59,437 bases of DNA from JBCBSP01 sp964550935 (GTDB lineage Bacteria; Pseudomonadota; Alphaproteobacteria; Caulobacterales; Maricaulaceae), in the NCBI GenBank assembly GCA_964550935.1, contig CAZKBB010000010.1:1-59437 (forward strand), written 5' to 3'. The notes under the pieces were generated by a model. It was not told the DNA's origin. It worked only from the letters and a program-made list of their open reading frames with translations, and ran no database searches. Shown piece by piece: positions 44,632 through 52,526 of the stretch. How positions within the stretch are numbered: the first letter of the stretch is position 1; the number at the start of each line of letters is the position of its first letter. Both the position numbers and the translations under genes were made by a program.

Positions 44632-45789
44632 CTATCCGCCCCAGCGCTCGGTGGTGCGGATATGGTTCGACGCCGCCTCGAAGGTCTGGAAGGTCTCCTC
44701 GGCGTAGGCGTTCGGCGCAAACCGCGAGCGGTATTGGGCGAAGTGGGGCGCGTAGAGATCCATCGCGATGTCGGGCTGGCGCGGATAGGGCGAGCGCAGC
44801 CGGGCGATGTCGAGCCGGCCGTTGACCGAGGTCTCGAACTCGCGGCCCTGCCCCAGCGGCTCGCCGCGCAGCCCGAACACGGTCGTCCCGCCGAGATAGC
44901 CGTTATCGGGGAAGTAGGCCGGATTGTCCGGCGACAGCGCGTTGGACATGAACATCGTGTAGCAGCCGTTCTCGCGGCTGGTCAGCTCGCCGTCGGCATG
45001 GGTGAACCCGCCGAGCCCTGAGCGCACGAAGATCTCCGCGCCCTTCATCGCCGCGACGCGGAACAGCTCGGCTTCGCGCAAGACGCTGGTCATGAGGATG
45101 TTGCCGATGGGCGTGCGCGCGATCGGGATCACGCGGTCCCAGCCGTACATCTCCACATACTGGTCGAGCACGTCGTGCACGGTGGTGACGTAATAGTCCG
45201 CGTCGGGCACCTGGCGGCGTCGGTTCGAGGTCTTCCAGTGCACATCGAACAATTCGCCTTGCGGGCTGACCAGAAGGTTCGCGTCGATCACGTGGCCGGG
45301 CCAGTCGGGATCGACCATGTAGCCGCCGAAGCTCGCCCAGCAGCCATACTCCCTGGCCTTGTTCGCGAAGGCCTCCACTTCCGGCCCGTCGCGGCGGATC
45401 GCGAAGCGCTTGATCTCGTCGAGCGTCCACTTGTCCCAGCCCTGAAGGGCGAAGTTGTGGAAGGTGACCAGGTCCTTGTCGCCGAAATAGTTGAACACCG
45501 CGTCGAACTGATCGAGCACGTGAGCCAGGTTGCGCGCCATATCCGCGCGGGCGTTGTCGGGGTCGACCGCCAGAAGCCGGCTCTGGATCGCGGAGACCGA
45601 GACCGTGTCCTTGGCCAGATCGACCGTGGGATAGCGTCCGTTCGGATCGACGAGCCGGGGCATGTCGCGATTGCTCGCCATTGACGTCTCAGCGTCCTGG
45701 GCTTTGGCCCCTGAGCCGATGACCGCGCCGGCCCCGGCCAGCCCGAGAAGGCCCATCAGGCCGCGGCGCGAGAGGGTCGCTTCGCTCAT
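44632..45789 (-). CDS. Tat-exported nitrilase-fold protein lacking catalytic Glu and Cys
   Basis: 385 residues; start ATG at 45789 after GGGAG. A twin-arginine signal (LSRRGLMGLLGLAGAGAVIG) is followed by a carbon-nitrogen hydrolase fold (about 60-370). By alignment to family consensus, the catalytic Glu of FPEFALTGY is replaced: here FHNFALQGW, so Glu is N112. The catalytic Cys of GxxICYD...FPE is replaced in GNILMTSVLREAELF, where T234 takes its place 17 residues before GAE. The Lys (K186 in VHWKTSN) remains. It is likely a binding or structural protein, or has a different chemistry. It is followed 34 bp upstream by the DUF1838 gene on the same strand, forming an operon. Confidence 0.75.
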   Translation of the reverse strand: MSEATLSRRGLMGLLGLAGAGAVIGSGAKAQDAETSMASNRDMPRLVDPNGRYPTVDLAKDTVSVSAIQSRLLAVDPDNARADMARNLAHVLDQFDAVFNYFGDKDLVTFHNFALQGWDKWTLDEIKRFAIRRDGPEVEAFANKAREYGCWASFGGYMVDPDWPGHVIDANLLVSPQGELFDVHWKTSNRRRQVPDADYYVTTVHDVLDQYVEMYGWDRVIPIARTPIGNILMTSVLREAELFRVAAMKGAEIFVRSGLGGFTHADGELTSRENGCYTMFMSNALSPDNPAYFPDNGYLGGTTVFGLRGEPLGQGREFETSVNGRLDIARLRSPYPRQPDIAMDLYAPHFAQYRSRFAPNAYAEETFQTFEAASNHIRTTERWGG

Positions 45790-45823
45790 ATCGGTCGTCT
45801 CCCCATGATGGATGGTGCGGCGT

Positions 45824-46747
45824 TCAGCCCGCCGCCCAGGCTTCGAATTCGTCGATCAGGCCCGGCCAGCGCGCTTCGGAGCGGGTCACGAAGCCCTCCG
45901 GCAAGGTGTCCAGCGAGAGATGCTTGCGCCCGGCCGCGCGCCAGAGATGGTGGCCCGGCCACTGGCCCATGTTCATGAAGCCCATCCAGGAGTTCTTCAT
46001 GGCCCAGGTCTCGCGGCCCTCGGTCGCCGTCACCTCCGGATCGTCCAGCGCGGCGCGGTCGGCGTGGAAGGTGCGCACCTGAAGCTCCCAGCGGATCGCC
46101 CCGGTGGAGGCGCGCGGGAAGCGCTCGGGCGGATAGAAGCTTGGAAAGGCGATGTACTGGTCGATCGTGGCCACGGCCTGGTCGCCGTCGAAGAGCCAGT
46201 CATAGACCCGCTCGCCGCGATCGGCCCACAGTTCTTCCCGCCCGATCCGGCGCTGGCCGTAGATCGTCCAGCGATGGGCCGCCTCGCCGCCGCCGCCCTT
46301 GAAATGGGGAAGGCTTACGGTTTCACGCGTGTAGGGATTCTCCCATTCATCGACGACCTCGCCGGTCTCGCGATCCTTGAACAGGAGCCACTCGCGCAGC
46401 GACAACAGATAATCGCCGGTCTCCGCATCCCAGGCGAACTTGCGCGCCGCGCAACCCTCGAAATCCAGAAGCGGGCGGGCGTGCTCGTCCGGCATCATGC
46501 CGAACACGCGCCCCTGGGCGTGGAAGAAGCAGGCCGCGCCGGTCAGATCGCCCATGAGCTTGGCCGTCGCGTGCATGTTGTCGACCGGGTCGGCGTAGTC
46601 GTAGCCGCCCGTCTTCGGCCCGACGGAGGCGAGCGACGGGCTTTGAGCCCGCGCCGGGGACAGGCCCGCCAGGCCGATCGCCGCCGAACCGGTCAGCACC
46701 AACGTATCGCGCCGGGTCGGCGCTGCGCTCGGATCGCGACTGGACAT
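45824..46747 (-). CDS. Tat-exported DUF1838 family protein
   Basis: 307 residues; start ATG at 46747 with GGGGG upstream. Twin-arginine-like signal (PTRRDTLVLTGSAAIGLAGL) ending at ARAQ. The mature part begins with GGYDYADPVDNMHATAKLMG and includes WENPYTRETVSLPHFKGGGG and WEMKNSWMGFMNMGQWPGHH-like text (here WAMKNSWMGFMNMGQWPGHH), which I recognise as DUF1838 from Sphingomonadales and Caulobacterales aromatic-degradation regions. The biochemical role is not established. It is the first gene of a two-gene minus-strand operon with the nitrilase-fold protein, divergent from a VOC gene. The operator GGTAT-N6-ATACC lies between them. Confidence 0.8.
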   Translation of the reverse strand: MSSRDPSAAPTRRDTLVLTGSAAIGLAGLSPARAQSPSLASVGPKTGGYDYADPVDNMHATAKLMGDLTGAACFFHAQGRVFGMMPDEHARPLLDFEGCAARKFAWDAETGDYLLSLREWLLFKDRETGEVVDEWENPYTRETVSLPHFKGGGGEAAHRWTIYGQRRIGREELWADRGERVYDWLFDGDQAVATIDQYIAFPSFYPPERFPRASTGAIRWELQVRTFHADRAALDDPEVTATEGRETWAMKNSWMGFMNMGQWPGHHLWRAAGRKHLSLDTLPEGFVTRSEARWPGLIDEFEAWAAG

Positions 46748-46780
46748 GGTTTGACCCCCTTGCCGATGGACCCTGACTTA

Positions 46781-46802
46781 AATGGTATATTGTCATACCA
46801 TT
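46781..46802. promoter_or_regulatory. Operator candidate AATGGTAT-N6-ATACCATT
   Basis: Perfect 8-bp arms, 46781-46788 and 46795-46802, spaced by ATTGTC, in the divergent promoter of the DUF1838 operon and a VOC gene. The same GGTAT-N6-ATACC spacing occurs at 52465-52480 before a TonB receptor. Confidence 0.65.
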
Positions 46803-46848
46803 TTGCGGCAAGGCTCGCGGAGCGAAAAACAGACCCGGGAGGTCGGAC

Positions 46849-47379
46849 ATGCGTAACCGTCTCATCGCCGTCGCCCTTGCATCCGCGCTGTCCAGCGCCG
46901 CATCGGCCCAGGAGCCCGCCGAGGCGACGCCGGCGCCTGAAGCGATCCCGACCGAGCTTCACCGCACCGCCTTCCTCGTGGAGGATATGGAGGCCTCGCT
47001 GGCGCTTTACCGAGACGCGCTGGGCATGGCGGAGATCCCTTACACCGAACCGTTCAAGGACCCGGTCCTGTCCCGGCTCCTGGGCTTCGGCGAGCCCGTG
47101 ACGATGGAGATCCGCGTGCTCGACGGCGCCGGCCAGCGCGTGGCGCTGATGCGCCCGCTTGAGGGCGGGCTTGCGGTTGGGGACGGCGCTCCTCGACCGG
47201 GCGCGGGCGTCACACTCCTGATGAGTTCGCCGCAGCTGCACGCCGTGGCCGAGGCGGTCGAGGCCGCCGGCGGCGAGATCGTGCGCCCGCCCGCTGAACC
47301 GGGAACCAACCCGGACGCGCTTTACGCGGTCGGTCCGTCGGGCGAGCGCCTGATCGTGACCTGGGGCGTTCTGGACTAG
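46849..47379 (+). CDS. Exported VOC-family protein, single domain
   Basis: 176 residues; start ATG at 46849 with CGGGAGG upstream. Signal peptide MRNRLIAVALASALSSAASA, then one VOC domain (about 37-170; LHRTAFLVEDMEASLALYRD ... RVLDGAGQRVALMRPLEG). A dimer would make a complete VOC metal site; the candidate ligands are not obvious. It shares a promoter region with the DUF1838 operon. It is convergent with another exported VOC gene, and the two stop codons overlap on the palindrome CTAG (47376-47379). It probably acts on the same compound as the neighbouring exported enzymes. Confidence 0.85.
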   Translation: MRNRLIAVALASALSSAASAQEPAEATPAPEAIPTELHRTAFLVEDMEASLALYRDALGMAEIPYTEPFKDPVLSRLLGFGEPVTMEIRVLDGAGQRVALMRPLEGGLAVGDGAPRPGAGVTLLMSSPQLHAVAEAVEAAGGEIVRPPAEPGTNPDALYAVGPSGERLIVTWGVLD

Positions 47380-47927
47380 TCGCCTGAGCGGTCGGGATAG
47401 GCGAGCGCGATCGCCTCGCGCTCGGTCAGCACGAAGCGCACGCCGTTCGGGTCGACGAACCAGGCCATGCGCGAGCCGCCTTCGACGACGCTTTCGGGCG
47501 GGGCGAGCATCTCAGCGCCGGCGGCCTCAAGCGCGGCGACATGGCCGTCCATGTCGGTGGTCTTGATGAACAGCGCCGCCGCGCCCCGGCCCGCGCGGCC
47601 CTCGACCGGATCGAGACCGGCTTCGGGCTTCAAGAAGCCGATATTGCCCACCGCCGTATCGCCGGAAATGAAGACCAGCAGCTCCACCGCCTCGCCCTCA
47701 TCCAGCCCATAGAGCGCGGACAGGCGCGGATCGGTGAGGCTGGAGGCCTTCTCGTAAGCCAGCTCGAAGCCCAGCGCCTCGCCCCAGACGGCCCTGGCCG
47801 CGTCGAGATCCTCGACCAGGAAGGAGGCGCGCCAGAGCGCGCTCGGCCCCGGCTGCTGCGCGAGCGCGGGCGGCGCCGCGGCGAGGGCGGCGAGGCTGAC
47901 GGCGGCGGCGAGTGCGGCGCGGATCAT
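47376..47927 (-). CDS. Exported VOC-family protein, single domain
   Basis: 183 residues from the ATG at 47927 (GGGGGAC upstream); the longer open frame is not supported. Signal peptide MIRAALAAAVSLAALAAAPP...ALAQ, then one VOC domain (about 30-175: LWRASFLVEDLDAARAVWGE, KTTDMDGHVAALEAAGAEML, MAWFVDPNGVRFVLTERE). It is about equally distant from the other VOC gene, so the pair is not a recent duplication. It is divergent from the alpha/beta hydrolase gene with the TTGTCCGGACA operator between them. It is the third exported VOC protein in the window. Confidence 0.85.
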   Translation of the reverse strand: MIRAALAAAVSLAALAAAPPALAQQPGPSALWRASFLVEDLDAARAVWGEALGFELAYEKASSLTDPRLSALYGLDEGEAVELLVFISGDTAVGNIGFLKPEAGLDPVEGRAGRGAAALFIKTTDMDGHVAALEAAGAEMLAPPESVVEGGSRMAWFVDPNGVRFVLTEREAIALAYPDRSGD

Positions 47928-47972
47928 GACGTTGTCCCCCATAACACCTGAGACCGGCGGTCTCTGGCCAAT

Positions 47973-47983
47973 TTGTCCGGACA
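47973..47983. promoter_or_regulatory. Operator candidate TTGTCCGGACA
   Basis: The palindrome TGTCCGGACA lies between the divergent VOC and hydrolase genes, about 45 bp from each start. It matches the 4588 site at 11 of 12 positions and shares AATTTGT with the 5689 site. Confidence 0.5.
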
Positions 47984-48026
47984 TGGTAACATCCCGCGCA
48001 ATATCGGGCGAGCAGGGAGGACCGGC

Positions 48027-48863
48027 ATGGGCGAGTTCACCAGACGCGGCGCGGGCAAGGCGCTCATCGGCGCGGGTCTGGCCGGGGCGGCGGCGGGGTT
48101 TTCCGCGCCCGCATACTCCCAGGCCAATCAGCGCAAGACCTTCGTCCTGGTCCACGGCACCTGGCATGGCGGCTGGTGCTGGGTGAAGGTCGCCGACCGG
48201 CTGCGCGCGCTCGGTCACCGGGTGATCACCCCCACCGCGACCGGGTGCGGCGAGCGCAAGCACCTGATCTCCGCGGACACCAACCTGGAGACGCACATCC
48301 AGGACTTCGTCAACGCGATCGAGTGGGAGGAGCTCGACGACGTGATCCTGATCGGCCACTCCTTCTCAGGGGTGACCATCACCGGCGTCGCCGACCGCAT
48401 CCCGGAGCGCATCCGCCACATCGCCTTTTTCGACGCGCTGATCCCGACCGAGGACCGCCCCGCCGCGATCATGCCTGACCCGGAGACCGGCGAGTACGCC
48501 GACTGGTGGATCGAGCGCACACAGTCCTTCGAGGACGGCTACAAGATGAGCTTCTGGGACCATTATCCGGTCGAGATGCTGGTGCCCGAAGACGACGAAG
48601 AGAATATCGCGTGGCTGCGCCGGCGCATCACCTGGCACCCCGTGGGTCAGTGGCTGCAGCCGCTCTCGCTTGAGAACGGCGGTTGGGAGCCCCATGCGCG
48701 CACCTGCATCCACTGCGTCGGGCAGATCTATTCGCCGAGCTCTGAGCGCATGGTCGGGCCGGGCCGCGGGCCGGGCTGGACCTTCATCGAGCTGGACGTG
48801 GCGCGCAACGGCTTCATGACGGATCCAGATCGGGTGACCGAATGCTTCCTCTCGCTCGCCTGA
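48027..48863 (+). CDS. Tat-exported alpha/beta hydrolase
   Basis: 278 residues from the ATG at 48027 (Shine-Dalgarno GGGAGG). Twin-arginine signal EFTRRGAGKALIGAGLAGAA. The fold is clear: FVLVHGTWHGGWCW (oxyanion strand and HGxW), the nucleophile elbow LIGHSFSGVTITG, and a late FIELDVARNGFMTDPDRV that should hold the catalytic His/Asp region, although the canonical G-H near the end is replaced by R-N (see ARNGFM); the conserved His may be H230-type in CIHC. Similar proteins hydrolyse esters or C-C bonds. It is followed by RidA and DUF1330-MliC genes with overlapping starts, a three-gene operon of exported proteins. Confidence 0.85.
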   Translation: MGEFTRRGAGKALIGAGLAGAAAGFSAPAYSQANQRKTFVLVHGTWHGGWCWVKVADRLRALGHRVITPTATGCGERKHLISADTNLETHIQDFVNAIEWEELDDVILIGHSFSGVTITGVADRIPERIRHIAFFDALIPTEDRPAAIMPDPETGEYADWWIERTQSFEDGYKMSFWDHYPVEMLVPEDDEENIAWLRRRITWHPVGQWLQPLSLENGGWEPHARTCIHCVGQIYSPSSERMVGPGRGPGWTFIELDVARNGFMTDPDRVTECFLSLA

Positions 48864-49360
48864 TCCCCGCCGCCGCCGCGCTGGCGCTCGCCGCCTGCGG
48901 GGCCGAGCCGGACGAGACCGGTCCGCCCTACGCCGCCCTCACCGAAGGCGCGGACATGCTCGTCATGAACGCGCAGGCCGGCGTGGTTCTGCTGGAGGAC
49001 GGGCTGATCCTCACACCCGGCCTCATCGGCTTGGACCCTGAGACGCGCGCCTTCGTCTCGGACGATCCGGCCGAACAAATGAACCAGGCGCTCGACAATC
49101 TCGAGGCCGCGCTCGCCGCGGCCGGCGCGGACCTCTCAGACGTGGTGCAGATGACGATCTGGACCGGCTCCACCGAGGACTATCTGGCCGTCAACGCGGT
49201 CTATCTGGAGCGCCTCGGCGAGCAGCCGGTCGCGCGCACCATCATGGGCTTCACGCCCTGGGATCCGAGCTTCAAGGTTCAGATCCAGGCCATGGCGAAG
49301 ATCGCGCCCGGCGAGGCGCGCGCGCGCCTCGCAGAGCGCCCGCAAGGAGACCCGTCATGA
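48842..49360 (+). CDS. RidA/YjgF-family lipoprotein
   Basis: 172 residues; ATG at 48842 overlaps the hydrolase end by 22 bp. The lipobox LALAAC (with Cys19) makes this an envelope lipoprotein, unusual for a family that is normally cytosolic. The Rid domain spans about 40-160: LMLTEGAD-like start, QMNQALDNLEAALAAAGADL, VVQMTIWTGSTEDYLAVNAV and PVARTIMGFTPWDPSFKVQI. The ligand-binding Arg (in VARTIMGF) is kept, but the Glu of the family's EIEAIA motif is Gln (VQIQAMA), so it probably does not belong to the enamine-deaminase RidA subfamily. Its gene is followed by the DUF1330-MliC gene with ATGA overlap. Confidence 0.85.
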   Translation: MLPLARLIPAAAALALAACGAEPDETGPPYAALTEGADMLVMNAQAGVVLLEDGLILTPGLIGLDPETRAFVSDDPAEQMNQALDNLEAALAAAGADLSDVVQMTIWTGSTEDYLAVNAVYLERLGEQPVARTIMGFTPWDPSFKVQIQAMAKIAPGEARARLAERPQGDPS

Positions 49361-50082
49361 TCGCACGCCTCTTCCTCGCCGCGGCCGCGTCCGCGCTCGC
49401 CGCCGCGCCGGCCCTCGCTCAGGCGCCGACGAAGCCGCGCCCGTGGAGCATCGAGGAGATCGAGGGCGCCTGCACTGACCCGGTCCTGATGGTCGCCAGC
49501 GGGCCGATCTCGGATACGGGGTTCGCCGCGCCCCAGGATCGTCCCGGCTACGGCCAGGCGCTGCGCGCCTCGGGCATCTATGACCGCTTCGACGGATTTT
49601 ACCTGGCCGGCGGGGCGCCGCTGGAGGTGTTCGAGGGCGCGTTCGAGCGCGAGTTGTTCCTGGTGGCCGAGTTTCCCTGCCGGGAGGCCGCGCATCACTG
49701 GTTCCACTCGGTCGACTACCAGACGATCATCCCGCTGCGCGAGGGCGCGGGCGATTTCCGCCTGGCGATCTGGGACAAGCGCGAGAAGTCGCAGATGAAC
49801 TGGGTCGCGGCCGAAGCCGAGCGCGGCGCGCCGGACGCGCCCCCGGCGACGCCGTTCGAAGCGAGCTATCAGTGCACCGACGCGGAAGCCATGTCGGTCG
49901 CGTTCTCTGAGGACCAGGCCGTGGTCACCCGGCCTGGAGGCGAGGCGCTGACCCTGCCCGCCGCCGCCACCGAGCGCGGCTTCCACTACGCCGCCGACGG
50001 GGCTCGCCTGCGTGGTCTGTCGCAAGCGGCCACACTGGAGCGCTCCGGCGAAGACACGGTGATCTGCACCCGCACCGACTAG
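49357..50082 (+). CDS. Exported DUF1330-MliC fusion protein
   Basis: 241 residues with Sec signal MIARLFLAAAASALAAAPAL. Residues about 45-150 resemble DUF1330 (ALRASGIYDRFDGFYLAGGA ... VFEGAFERELFLVAEFPCRE ... VDYQTIIPLREGAGDFRLAI), a dimeric ferredoxin-like fold. Residues about 170-240 resemble MliC-type C-type lysozyme inhibitors (ASYQCTDAEAMSVAFSEDQA, then the SGxxY-type turn here RGFHYAADGARLRG, and a final TVICTRTD), with Cys near both ends. I have not met this combination. The RidA gene precedes it with a 4-bp overlap, and a two-way terminator follows. Confidence 0.7.
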   Translation: MIARLFLAAAASALAAAPALAQAPTKPRPWSIEEIEGACTDPVLMVASGPISDTGFAAPQDRPGYGQALRASGIYDRFDGFYLAGGAPLEVFEGAFERELFLVAEFPCREAAHHWFHSVDYQTIIPLREGAGDFRLAIWDKREKSQMNWVAAEAERGAPDAPPATPFEASYQCTDAEAMSVAFSEDQAVVTRPGGEALTLPAAATERGFHYAADGARLRGLSQAATLERSGEDTVICTRTD

Positions 50083-50106
50083 GGCGCGCCAACCCGGCCC
50101 TGGTAC

Positions 50107-50145
50107 GAAAAAGGCCGCGCCGGCGGGGCCCGGCGCGGCCGTTCT
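50107..50145. terminator. Two-way terminator between convergent genes
   Basis: GGCCGCGCCG (50113-50122) pairs perfectly with CGGCGCGGCC (50131-50140), with GAAAAA before and GTTCT after. It lies between the DUF1330-MliC and TonB receptor genes. Confidence 0.8.
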
Positions 50146-50168
50146 CGCGGGCCTGAGCCGCGCGTGCG

Positions 50169-52427
50169 TCAGCCGCCGAAGCGGTACCGCAGGCGCACGC
50201 CCCATTGCGGGCCACGGGGAAGAGTGCCCTCCGCGATGAAGTTCTGGGAGTTCGCCTGGCGCGTCCCGTCCGCGGCCAGGTTGATGAACCGGCCCGAAGA
50301 CAACAGCGTGTCGTCGTCGAACACGTTGCGCCCGAACAGCTCCAGCTCGACATCGCCGTTATGCACCGCGGCCGACAGGTTCACCTTGGTCGAGGGACCG
50401 TAGGTGGCCGTGTTCAGCTCGGTTGCGTAACGCTCGCCGATATAGGTGACGTCGCCGCGAAGGCGAACGTTCCATTGCTCGGTGATCGCGGTTTCAAACA
50501 CGGCGTTGGCCGCCGCGGTGTGCTCGGGCACGTAGCGCGGGCGGTTGCCGTCGAGGAAGTCCTCCGCGTCCGCGCCGAGCAGGTTGAAGGCTTCGCGGGT
50601 GTTGTAGCCTCGCTCGAACGCGGCATCGACATAGCCGTAGCTGAAGCCGATCGAGAGCGGCTCCGCCACTTGCCAGGCGCCGGAGATCTCCAACCCGTAA
50701 ATATCCGCGTCGCCCTCGTTTCGCACCACCGAGTCCAGCGTGGTGGGGTCGCTCGGGTCAGCGAAGAATGCGGTGCGCCCGAAGATGTTCGACCACTGCG
50801 AGTAGAAGCCGATGACGTTGAACAACAGCGCGCCGTCGGCCAGCGTGGACTTCATGCCCAGCTCATAGCTGTCGTTGAACTCCTCCTCCAGCGGCTGACC
50901 GGGAATGCCCGTGGTCAGGTCGGTCGCGCCCGGGCGGTTGCCGCGCGCATAGGAGGCGTAGAACAGATACGCGTCGCTGGGCTGGTACTCGACGATCACC
51001 CGCGGCAGGAAGCTGTCGAAGTCGATGTCCGCGGTCGCCGCGACCCCGCCTGAGGTGTTGGTGCGCTTGATCTCGTCGTTCTGAGCGCGCGCCTCGGCGG
51101 TCACCGTCAGCTGATCGGTGAAGTCATACGAGAGCGAGCCGAACACGCCGAAATTGGTCGTCTCGTCGACGTCGGGATAGCTCGTTTGAAGCGCCCCCTG
51201 GATGCGGTCGAGCGAGAAGGTCTCGTTACGGTACGCCGCCCCGACGATCCAGCGCAGCCTCGCATCGCCGGGCGAGGTCAGGCGGATCTCCTGGAACTCG
51301 GTCTCGAACTCACCCACGTCGATCGCCTGGCTGCCGCCGGGGACAAAGAGGTCGAAGATCGACAAAGGCACGCGGGACTGGTTGTCCCGGCGCTCATAGT
51401 CCTGGGTGTTGTAGCCGGTGATGGACTGCAGCTCGACGCCGTTGTCGAACGTATAGGTCGCGGTGAGGCTGGCCAGATAGGTGTCCGCGTCGTAGCCCGG
51501 CCCTTCGGCGAACAGATTGTCGCCGGCGTTGATCACAACGTCTTCGGACTCAAGCTCGCCGCAGACCCAGCCCACCGTGTCGTCGCCGACCGCGGGGGTC
51601 TCGTCGTTCAGGCCGGTCAGGCATTGCTTGTAGCCCGCCGGAAAGCGGCCATAGGCGCCCGGCGCGTTGCGGTCGAAGGAGGCGGTGAGCGAGCCGTAAA
51701 GCTCGAAATTCGCCGTCGGTCGCCAGATCAGAGCGCCGTTATAGGCGGTGTTCTGTTCCGCGCCGTAAAGCTCGCCGGAGAACTGGTTGCGGTGCTCGCC
51801 GCCATACTCGTAGTGGCTCGCGCCCAGGCGGAAACCGAGCGTGTCGGAGATCGGCCCCATCAGGTTGAATTCGGCGCGGTAGCTGTCGTGCTCGGCGATC
51901 TCGGCCTCGAACTCGCCCTCCAGCACGTCGCCGGGCTTTTTCAGGACGTAGTTGACCGCGCCGGCGAAGGTCGCGCGCCCATAAAGCGCGCTTTGCGGGC
52001 CGCGCACGATCTCCACGCGCTCGACCGGACCGAGCGGCAGATTGCCGAAGGAGCCGAAGATCGACACGCCGTCGACGAAGAAGCTCACCGTCTGCTGGGT
52101 CGGCGCGATGTCGGGAATGGCGATGCCGCGCACGACGGGACGCTCGTCGGTGCCCGTGGAGCGCTTCTCCAGAATGAAGTTCGGCGTGAAGTCGACGACG
52201 TCGAACAGGTTCTGGACGCCCAGCTCGTCGATATCTTCAGCTGAGAACGCCTCGATCGAGATCGGCGCGTCCTGGATCGTCTCTTCGCGACGGCGCGCCG
52301 TCACGGTGATGACGTCGGACGCCGTGCGCTCGCGCGCTCCGGCTTCGGACCCCTGAGCCAGCGCGGCCGGTGTCCCGATGGTGATCGCCAGCGCCAACGC
52401 GCTCGCCCCAGTCAAATAGCGGTGCAT
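50169..52427 (-). CDS. TonB-dependent outer-membrane receptor
   Basis: 752 residues from the ATG at 52427 (GGGAGG upstream). Signal peptide RYLTGASALALAITIGTPAA; TonB-box region DVITVTARRREETIQDAPIS; plug with RGIAIPDIAPTQQTVSFFVD and VRGPQSALYGRATFAGAVNY; barrel ending RLRYRFGG. The type matches the other two hydrophobic-ligand receptors in the window but the Gly-Gly terminus after Phe is unusual. It lies convergent to the exported hydrolase-RidA-DUF1330 operon and has its own operator, GGTAT-N6-ATACC, shared with the DUF1838/VOC promoter; it is therefore the likely uptake receptor for that region. Confidence 0.94.
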   Translation of the reverse strand: MHRYLTGASALALAITIGTPAALAQGSEAGARERTASDVITVTARRREETIQDAPISIEAFSAEDIDELGVQNLFDVVDFTPNFILEKRSTGTDERPVVRGIAIPDIAPTQQTVSFFVDGVSIFGSFGNLPLGPVERVEIVRGPQSALYGRATFAGAVNYVLKKPGDVLEGEFEAEIAEHDSYRAEFNLMGPISDTLGFRLGASHYEYGGEHRNQFSGELYGAEQNTAYNGALIWRPTANFELYGSLTASFDRNAPGAYGRFPAGYKQCLTGLNDETPAVGDDTVGWVCGELESEDVVINAGDNLFAEGPGYDADTYLASLTATYTFDNGVELQSITGYNTQDYERRDNQSRVPLSIFDLFVPGGSQAIDVGEFETEFQEIRLTSPGDARLRWIVGAAYRNETFSLDRIQGALQTSYPDVDETTNFGVFGSLSYDFTDQLTVTAEARAQNDEIKRTNTSGGVAATADIDFDSFLPRVIVEYQPSDAYLFYASYARGNRPGATDLTTGIPGQPLEEEFNDSYELGMKSTLADGALLFNVIGFYSQWSNIFGRTAFFADPSDPTTLDSVVRNEGDADIYGLEISGAWQVAEPLSIGFSYGYVDAAFERGYNTREAFNLLGADAEDFLDGNRPRYVPEHTAAANAVFETAITEQWNVRLRGDVTYIGERYATELNTATYGPSTKVNLSAAVHNGDVELELFGRNVFDDDTLLSSGRFINLAADGTRQANSQNFIAEGTLPRGPQWGVRLRYRFGG

Positions 52428-52464
52428 CGCCGCCCCTCCCCATGAATGCGACAAGAGCGTGAAT

Positions 52465-52480
52465 GGTATATCAATATACC
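52465..52480. promoter_or_regulatory. Operator candidate GGTAT-N6-ATACC upstream of TonB receptor
   Basis: GGTATAT-CA-ATATACC: perfect 7-bp arms, 38 bp before the receptor start. Same half-sites and spacing as 46784-46799. Confidence 0.65.
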
Positions 52481-52526
52481 CGCTCGGTCCAGATTAACCG
52501 AGCGCCGCGGTGGGATACTTAACGGG

